Assembly: GCA_947247005.1 (NCBI GenBank)
Contig: OX365952.1
Coordinates: 48,588,722-48,652,721, forward strand
Length of the DNA: 64,000 nucleotides
Reading direction: 5' to 3'
Source of the DNA: Spisula solida
Taxonomy: Eukaryota; Mollusca; Bivalvia; Venerida; Mactridae
Part shown: positions 47,901 through 56,900 of the stretch, piece by piece
Position numbering within the stretch: the stretch's first letter is position 1
How the letters are laid out: every line of letters begins with the position of its first letter
The notes under the pieces: model-generated
Database searches by the model: none
What the model was told of the DNA's origin: nothing
What the model saw: the letters and a program-made list of their open reading frames with translations, nothing else
Made by a program: the position numbers and the translations under genes

Positions 47901-50900
47901 ACAATGTCAACATCCTGATCCCTCAAGTCAGAGTCAAGATTCGTGCAAGCAGTCATAAGTTCTTCACCATCCGAGTGATTAGTATGATGATCACCGGATA
48001 TTGTTTTTTCGAGTGTCTGAAGAAGTTTTAGTTGTGCTCTATCCGGTGTTAAAGCTTTCACTATAATTTTGGCCAATATCTCTGTCAATATATGTAAATG
48101 AAATAACAGGTGGTTTTCATACTAACATATGTACGATGCTATACAGGTAAAAGTTAGAACTCATGGAAACAGCAAATTTCGTCCATATGAAGCTCTGTAT
48201 TTTGGAAATGGACATCCTGAGGCGATACATGTTGAACATGCAAAGACCTTTCAACTCATATTTTTCGAAACTGACACAATACTATAGCACTGAGCTGACG
48301 TTTCAGCGCCACGGCTTTTATGCACGATAACGGTATGTCATCTTTGTTGTTTTGAACTTAAAAAATAAACGCGAAGAAGCCATCTAGGCGAAATGTTATA
48401 GGTAAATAGATTGAAAAGTTAATCCGTGTTTGGTGGTTTTATGAGTATTATATACATTTTAATGTATCACATATTACCTATCTGGCTTTTCATCTTAACG
48501 TTAGAAGCTTCCAGTTCACCAAGACGATTGCAGTAATCATTCAATTCTAGATAATAAAATAATAGATGGTCAAATCATGCCAATCAGAATTCATACATAT
48601 GTAATAATAGAAGGGTCCAAAAGGCTCTAGGTAGCTCACCTGTCGTAGTAGTGCATGCTATTGGTAGAAGTTAGCATTTTCAATTAAGACAATGTACTCT
48701 TTATCGTACAAGGTGTACAATATTTTATCTTTGTCATTCATTTTTAACAGCCGACACTTGGATTTCAGCGGTTTAGTTTCATTTTCTCGTACATGTGTGT
48801 GTTGGGCATTGTGCCTGTGATTATGGTCTGCGTTACTTCTGTGCTTGGCTGTTACAGTTCAGTGCTACTTTCCCTGTCCGATCTTTAATTTTGATCTGAA
48901 TTCCATCTACACAAATGTTCTGACCAACTTTCTTGAGAATCAAGAGAGGAATACAGCTTCAATAGCATACAAAAGTCTTTGCCATGACTTGACCTAGTGA
49001 GCAAGGATTTGACAACAAATGACCCACTATCGAATTTGACTTTTGAGCTATGTTTGCGATAATCATTTTGAGCAAGTTTCATACAGATTAGCCCAATATT
49101 GTGAACTCAAGTGACTACACAAAGTTCATCATTGACTTGACCTTGTTACAATGAACCTAGTTTTTGACGGCAGATGACCCAATATCGAACTTATCTAAAT
49201 TATGTTGAGATGATCATTGTGACCAAGTTTCATAGCAATGGTGACCTTTAGCTCATACACTTACAATTTGTGAACGGCCGACAGAGTGATCACAAAAGCT
49301 AAAAACGAAAAGCATTTATACAGATAAATTGTCTGTCTAGCTGACTATAAACATTGAAGTAATAGTCAGTGATTAAGCAACTAAACGTTAAATTATTGAT
49401 TATATAGTTTTACCGGGTGTTGAGTCGTCAACCGTTTTGGGTATAGTTTCGTCTGTTTGACCATCATCACCTAGCAATAAAATAACCATAACATACAGTT
49501 AGTCCTCCATTCAATACCGTTGAGGTGATCATTGTGACCAAGTGCTTTAATTATTAGGTCAAAATCGCAATAAGTATGTCAAGTTTGTGTTGAATACCTT
49601 TGATAATATTGTTTTGTAAGTTTGTTAAAACTATAACCTTGTTGCAAAGCGGACGCCGACGCTCGAGTGACAGTACATATAGACATACATTAGAACAATG
49701 CTTCTTATGTGAAAATAGAAAATATTACTTCAGAACTGTTAATACAGTTTTCTTATATACAAAAGTGCAAACATTAAGTAAAAGCAATCAAGATGTACAA
49801 GAATTTGCAAAAAATACATTACCAAAATCATATTCTCTTGGGACTAATTGTTCTTCACCTATGCATGAAAGCCGAACAGAACTAACAGATCCTACATTAG
49901 AAACTGAAAAAAAACACCAGAAGAAACATTTTAGAAATGGAACTGACTCAAATAATTTTCAAACATTTTGGTATCATTGATAACTTGCCGAAGAGTTGAC
50001 AATTTATGCAGTAGTAATACTGCGATTGCGATAAATGCATGTAAAACTTTTCATATGTGAGCCATAGGCGCACGAGCGCATAGTATACCGAAAGTTCTCT
50101 TAACGCATTCTCTTACATGTACATAATAATTTCAATTCACCAAGTACTACTAAGTACAGCAGATTTGATCCATAATATAGTATCTATAAACTTACCGAGT
50201 GAGCCATAGTTGCACCCTAATTCATTAGCTATACCAATTTCTGTGTTCAATGATAAATCCTCATGACCACGATTTTCTTTAACTTTTTTTTCTCTTTCTT
50301 GGATAATGTCTGCAAGAAGAAAAGTGTCTTGGCCACTGTAAAACTGTCATTATATTTGTGAGGAGAAAGCCACCGTGGTCGGTGTCAATGATAACTATAT
50401 ATTGGCCATTTTACTTCATATAACATTTTTGGTTCTAGACCAATTTTCAATACGGTCCACATCAGCATGTGATATATGCTGTTATTTACACAAATTTATG
50501 ATAAATATGAGCAGTAGAAAACATAACAGAATAACTCGGTCAATATTTTGGCAGTTTCATTGGGAATGGCTGATATATGAATTAAAACTGTACTGTTCTA
50601 GCTTTATATTTAGATGGTATAAATATGGCATAAATATGTATCCGTTGTTCATAATGATTGAGGGTCGTTATTTAATGTGTTCCTTCAAATCGGGTGTTAA
50701 CACATCAGTGAACTTCAACAAATGGCATTTTAATCATATTGTATATATTTAGATTGTATTTTGGACATTGTAAAGTATTTCACCTCCATCCACTTTCTAT
50801 GCAAGTATTGTTAAAAATGCCAACTTTTCAAGTTTTAGTCATGTGTTTTGTCATGTACTGGTATTATATTTTATGTTAACTTTACAAAATTTAACCGTCA

Positions 50901-53900
50901 ATCATGTTGAGTCACTCAACATAAATGACCACATAACTACATTATTATATTGCGTATGTTACAGTGTCACATAATATCCATGGTCGCTCTTCGATACATT
51001 AATGGCGTTCTATGACGAGTATATTACATCGAGGGAGTAGTCTCTCTTTTACCATTCAGTTGTTACGAATATTGCAGACATCTGAAATAAATGTAGCTAG
51101 CATTCAAGTAAAAAGGATTGCATTGTTAGGGGATTGAGAATAAGATAGGCACATAAGATAAACTGATGAAGGTAATACCTACTTGTGCATAAATCTTCAT
51201 CTACAAATCGTGCTAGTTCTATCTGTCCCGAGTCTATTAGTGCCATCATGAATTTTACAAACCACTTTTCATCACGGTTAGCAATTATTTGTAGTAAATC
51301 AATAGCTGCATCAAAGCGTGATTCACGTTGTGCCGTATTACGAATAGTTTCCTGATCCGTGGTAGTTATAACACTTTTTTGTACCAAAAAAGGCGTAATT
51401 GTCATAACATCCAGGCGGTCACACACTTCTTTCCTATTCAATTGCTTCAAACGTGCTTTACTTTCTTCTTGGTTCAGGGGTAACTTCTGCCCAGTCAGTA
51501 TGGACAATACTTTTGTGTTTTCTGTCGCTGAAGAAAATGTCAGCCAATTGCACATTGTGATGTGTGATGATGTATATATATATATACACAAAAATGGTTC
51601 CCTCAAAAAACCTTATAGTGTATTTATTATTTTCATATATGACTGCAGTTTGGCCATAGTGTACAAAGAGTGATTCTTCTTCACACATTGGTATTTTTAA
51701 AGCGCTATTCTCCAAACCAGAAGGTGATTCCATTTCCTATTCATTTGCCTCATAAATCTTTTACTTTCATTTTGGTTCAGGGATAATGTCTCCCCAGTAT
51801 ATATGGACATTGGTTTCATGTTTTCTGTAGCTGAAAACAAACTTTCTTTATCGAAAGGAACTTTAAGCAGATCTATATTTACAACAAAAGCTATTGCTGA
51901 CTATGATGCATCCAATCCCTCTTAACCAGATACGATACGTTGTACGACATAGTTACAAACGAGTCGTATGATGTTTGGTTCAAATCCAGCCAATGATTAC
52001 TAAGAAATGGAGCGGAATGGTGTGGAAAACCCATCTACGGCATTTTGGGAAATAACTTCCTGGATAATACGCCTAATGATGTGTGCGTACGGTATTCACA
52101 TTTATTAATACGATTAGAATGGACAAGCCGTTCAACATACGTTACTAAAAATATGTAAAATCTGGTTGTCATTTCTGAATGACCAAGATTCAGTTAAAAA
52201 AAGCTTACTGGCATAGTTTTAGCTTTAAAAAGCTGAATGCTCTGGTTTCAGCATATTTGATTATAAACGAACCGGATAGGGCACGAGTATTGAATGCGAA
52301 GAAAATAAACCTAGATCCAATATAATTTGTTCCAGTCAAAATGACGAATACTGAGAATTTAGACATTTTGTTGATTAATTTAGACTGAAGAACTCCACTG
52401 TAACCGCATTGCAGCACAAAAATCGAACCAAGCACCGTAGTTTGAAATTGCAAACAAAACGAAGAAACTAAAGGCAGACACCCAACAAAAACAGCAGGGC
52501 ACTAAAGGCAAAAAGTGACGCATGAAAAAAAAAGGCACATACAATGGTCATGTCATGAAGAGCTACCCGGCGCAAGTTCAACGTCGCGTTCAACATGTAT
52601 GTATTTTAAATTGCTCTATGTAAATATCCATTTTGAAGAAATAAGAACCTGTACTCTAAACTATATGGCACTTTTCTGGACCATTAAAACGTCCTCGTAC
52701 AATGTCCCGTTTCACTATTTCAAAAACTCCCTGCATTACATTATAAAGTCGTATTTGATGCATCCTTCAACAAACTGCATACAATACAAACACGAAAAAC
52801 TGTATGAATAAACAGACACTTACTGCTAAATTCTCCTTCCATAAGCTGTGTAAATCTTCCAGGTACACCTTTCATGTTTAGTATAGCATCAATCATTTCG
52901 GACACAACATATTTGTTACTTTCACGTTGACGGAGCTGCCGGAACTTCCCTCGCAAATCTGAAACACATCACCGAGTAGTATTTCTCCACATTATTAGGA
53001 GGAATGATCTGAGTGAGCAAAGCAACCTTACAGAGATATGCTATATAATTAGGCTATTAGATCGCAAGAATGGTAAATAGAAATGTCACGGATATACCCT
53101 AGAACACATTATTGTATTCTTTGAAAATGTGAAACATAATACCGGTAATGAGCGAATCTATGGCGTAATTGAACGGTTTGAAAATATAACACGGGGCATA
53201 TTTCTTCACAACTGGGCTGAAAGTATACACTCAAACGTATAACAGTCTGGCTATGTACTCCATAATCAAGACGATGTGTACCATTAAAAGCTTATGCCTC
53301 CGGCACATATCGCCCCGCTGCGCTGATACAGATCGGTTTCAAGTCTATGTTCTTATCAAGGACACAGTAATAAAGAAAACAATGATAAGAACCAGCCCAA
53401 TGTAGGTTTAGAAATATCGACTTTGGATAAAAAATGCAATTTTGGACATGGTTACTCCCCTTGACCATAACAATAAAAACTATTTTAAAAAGTAAACAAG
53501 AAGGCCCAAATGGCCCTAGGTCGCTCACCTGTCGTACTAGTGCATGCACACCCCTATGGTGACCCTACACATTTTCTTAATAAAATTTAAGGAAATTCAG
53601 CCTCTATTGCAAGTTTTTTAATGATTTGACCATGTGACCTTGTTTTTGACGCCAGAGGACCCAAAATCGAATTTGGCCTAGATTTTGTTGACAGGATCAT
53701 TGTGACAAAGTTTCATAAAGATTAAGTTAAAAGTGTAACCTCTGGTGACTACACAAGGTTTTTTTTATGATTTGACCTATAATTTAAACAACTCCATATA
53801 ACTGTACAAATACATGCCATAAAGACAAAACAATACCTAAATACTTAAAAAAATAAAAATTAAAAAAATAAAAATTATGGTTGCAGTGGGGTTTGAACCC

Positions 53901-56900
53901 ACAACCCTCAGGAAAACGTCTACGCTCCCTACAGCGCTTTGATTTCCACTTAACCGTTACAATTCACACCCTGCTAAAAATACTAGAATATTTTTATATT
54001 TGACCTTAACAAAACTGCTGTGAACCCTGATACACATTTTCATTGGTTGATGAAAGTTTACTTGTATGTATAGAAAGAGTTATAGCAGAGTGACCATGAA
54101 GACTACATGTTGAAAGGTTTAAATAAGTACACACACTCTGTCTGAGGTTTAAATATTTCATGGTTTTACACACTGGTCATTATTAATTTGTTACAATCAG
54201 TATGATAAACTGATAGTGCGAGAGTATTAATATATAATACAAGTCATTATTTTATATACAATGCAGAGCCTAGACACGATGTAGATTCGGGCGAGGCAAT
54301 TGGAGAGTAGAAAATGTCAATTGACAGCGTGACCTTGTTTTTGACCCCAGATGACCCAAAATCGAACTTGACCTAGATTTTGTTAACACTTAAAAAAAGT
54401 ATGGCTCCAGTGGGGTTGGAACCCACGACCCTCAGGAAAATGTCAATTGACATTGTGATTTTTGTAATTGACATTGTGACTTCGTTTTTGATCCCAGGTG
54501 ACCCAAAATCGAACTTGACCTAGATGTTGTTGTTCTGGTGACTACACAAGGTTTTTCTATAATTTGACCTAGTGAGCTAGTTTTTGACCTCAGATGACCC
54601 AATACCGAACTTGTTGACGGACGGACAGACGGACGTACAGACGGACGGACGGACGACGGACGACGGACGAAGTGCGATCACAAAAGCTCACTCTGTCACT
54701 TTGTGACAGGTGAGCTAAAAACCACCATGTTGTTGAGTGAAAAATCGAATTATTTTGTGTGTTTTTTAATTTGATGATAAATCTAAAATTCAAATTTACC
54801 ATGCATAAAAATAGTTTGCACCTACGCGTCAATTTCTCGGCCATTTACGGTTTTTGATGTTGCATTGTTCAATGAACCGCTGTATTTAATTTTGAAGAAA
54901 ATACTTTATTTATACAGTCCTGTGATAGTCAATACCATGTACACAAAATTTCATGCAAAAATAATAAAAAATAAAAAGTTATAACGGTAAAACGGTAAAA
55001 ACATGTGTGTACTTATAAGTTTTGCCGAGTGTATATGTTGGATTGTAAAAAGTTGAACACAATGGTTGTCAAATTAGTTGTTTTTAAGACTAAATATCTC
55101 AGAATCTAGACAATTTTAAGAAAACTTGAATGGTAGAAATTTTGATATATCCTTTGTGATATGAAATATGTTAAGAGTACAGCTTCGTTAAATATCCTTC
55201 TGCACAGGGTAGGTTTTCAAAAGAAGGGGCTTCTATTGTCGGATCAGGCAATTCTCGCTGCAAAATTACCTGATCCGGCAAGTAATTAGAGGAATCACCG
55301 AACTGCCCGATCGGGCAATTTCCTCAACTGAATAATCACTTATATTATTTACTTGTAGACCATACAAAATTATAATATCCAGTTATGTAGACTGCAGATA
55401 GCGTAAAAAATAAGTTTATTTTCAGGGAAATTGCACATCCAACAATTTCATCCTAGATTTTTTGGTTTCAAAGGTAAGTTTTAAACCAAATTACCGGATC
55501 AACATCAAGGTGTTAACAATCAAAATGCTCTGTGTGGATCTCAAAGAAAGCATTAGACTTACCACAATGAGTTTATTTTCGGGGAAATTGCACATTCAAC
55601 AATTTCTTCCTATGATTCTTAGTTTCAAAGGTAATTTTTAAAACAAATTACCGAAACAACGTCAAGATGTTAACAATCAAAATGCTCTGTGGGGATCTCA
55701 AAGAAAGCATTAGACTTACCAAAATGACGTGTAACACTATGTACGCAGTGTAAATACAAGAATATTTTTAGATATGAAGGCTATTTAGATCAATTGAGTA
55801 ATCAACCACGAAAACAAATGACACGCTTCAGATCAGGTTCTCAAACTCTTTAAATTGAGCATAGATGAAATATGAGTATAAATCGTGATCTAAGACTTCG
55901 TAAAACGTGTTAAGTATTATGCGTTAAGAACACAATATCTAGGTAGAACAAATACGTATAAATAGAGGATCTTATATGGGGGTATTTCCATATTGAATTT
56001 ATTAAACAAGTTGAATGAAAAGATAAAATGTGTAGCTCTGCCGAGCATTTTATCATTTTTATTCAACGAGTTTAATACATTCAATATGGAATGACACGAA
56101 TGTAAGACTCTTTTTACCACATAAAGTAAATACACAGTAAAAGTGTGTCAAGAATGCACACCCTTCCCCTTTAGGAAACAAACCCAATAGGAGTAAAGCG
56201 GTCCCTTGAATGAGCTAAGAAAATAGTGCAACAATGCATACCCCAATATGTTAATTGTTCTGCTTTTGAAAATAGAATTTATAGGATATCTAAAATTCTG
56301 CCGATCTAAATGTTCGCTTTACAAAATAAATGAATAAATAAATCTAGGTCCGGAAAGTTGGCTTATTCTGTCCGTTCCGTGTTCCGTTCTGGGTTTTAGA
56401 AACAACCAAGGAACAGGGGAAGTAACTCAGTATTCCGCGTGAGTGTATTCGTCTGGATAGCCGATATTAGTTAAATAACTGATTACAACACAATGCAAGT
56501 ACTTGGTAAGCAAGGAACAGGGTTGCCAGCGACCTGAAAGTCAGCGAAAACTGATTTGTTTTTCAAGGTCAGTGAATTGTCAGGGAATTCTTGACAATGG
56601 TCAGTAAAAAATAAAATTTTCGAAAAGTCAGGGAAACATGAAATTCTTGGTCTGACTAAATGTTTAAAATGTTCTGTGAATGTCTTCATATTTTTCTTTC
56701 TAGCTACGCTCGCACAAGAATTTCAGTCTTTGAAATTTCAATGTTAAGTAGTTGATAAATACGAATGCTCTTTTAATAGAAATATGTACTTTTTGGGCTC
56801 ACTATGCCGGCACAATAAAAGTAATCAGTGAACACATATCAAGTACTGGTAACGTGTACCTAATGTTGAAAGGAAACTACAAAAATGTCCTTATTTACAC

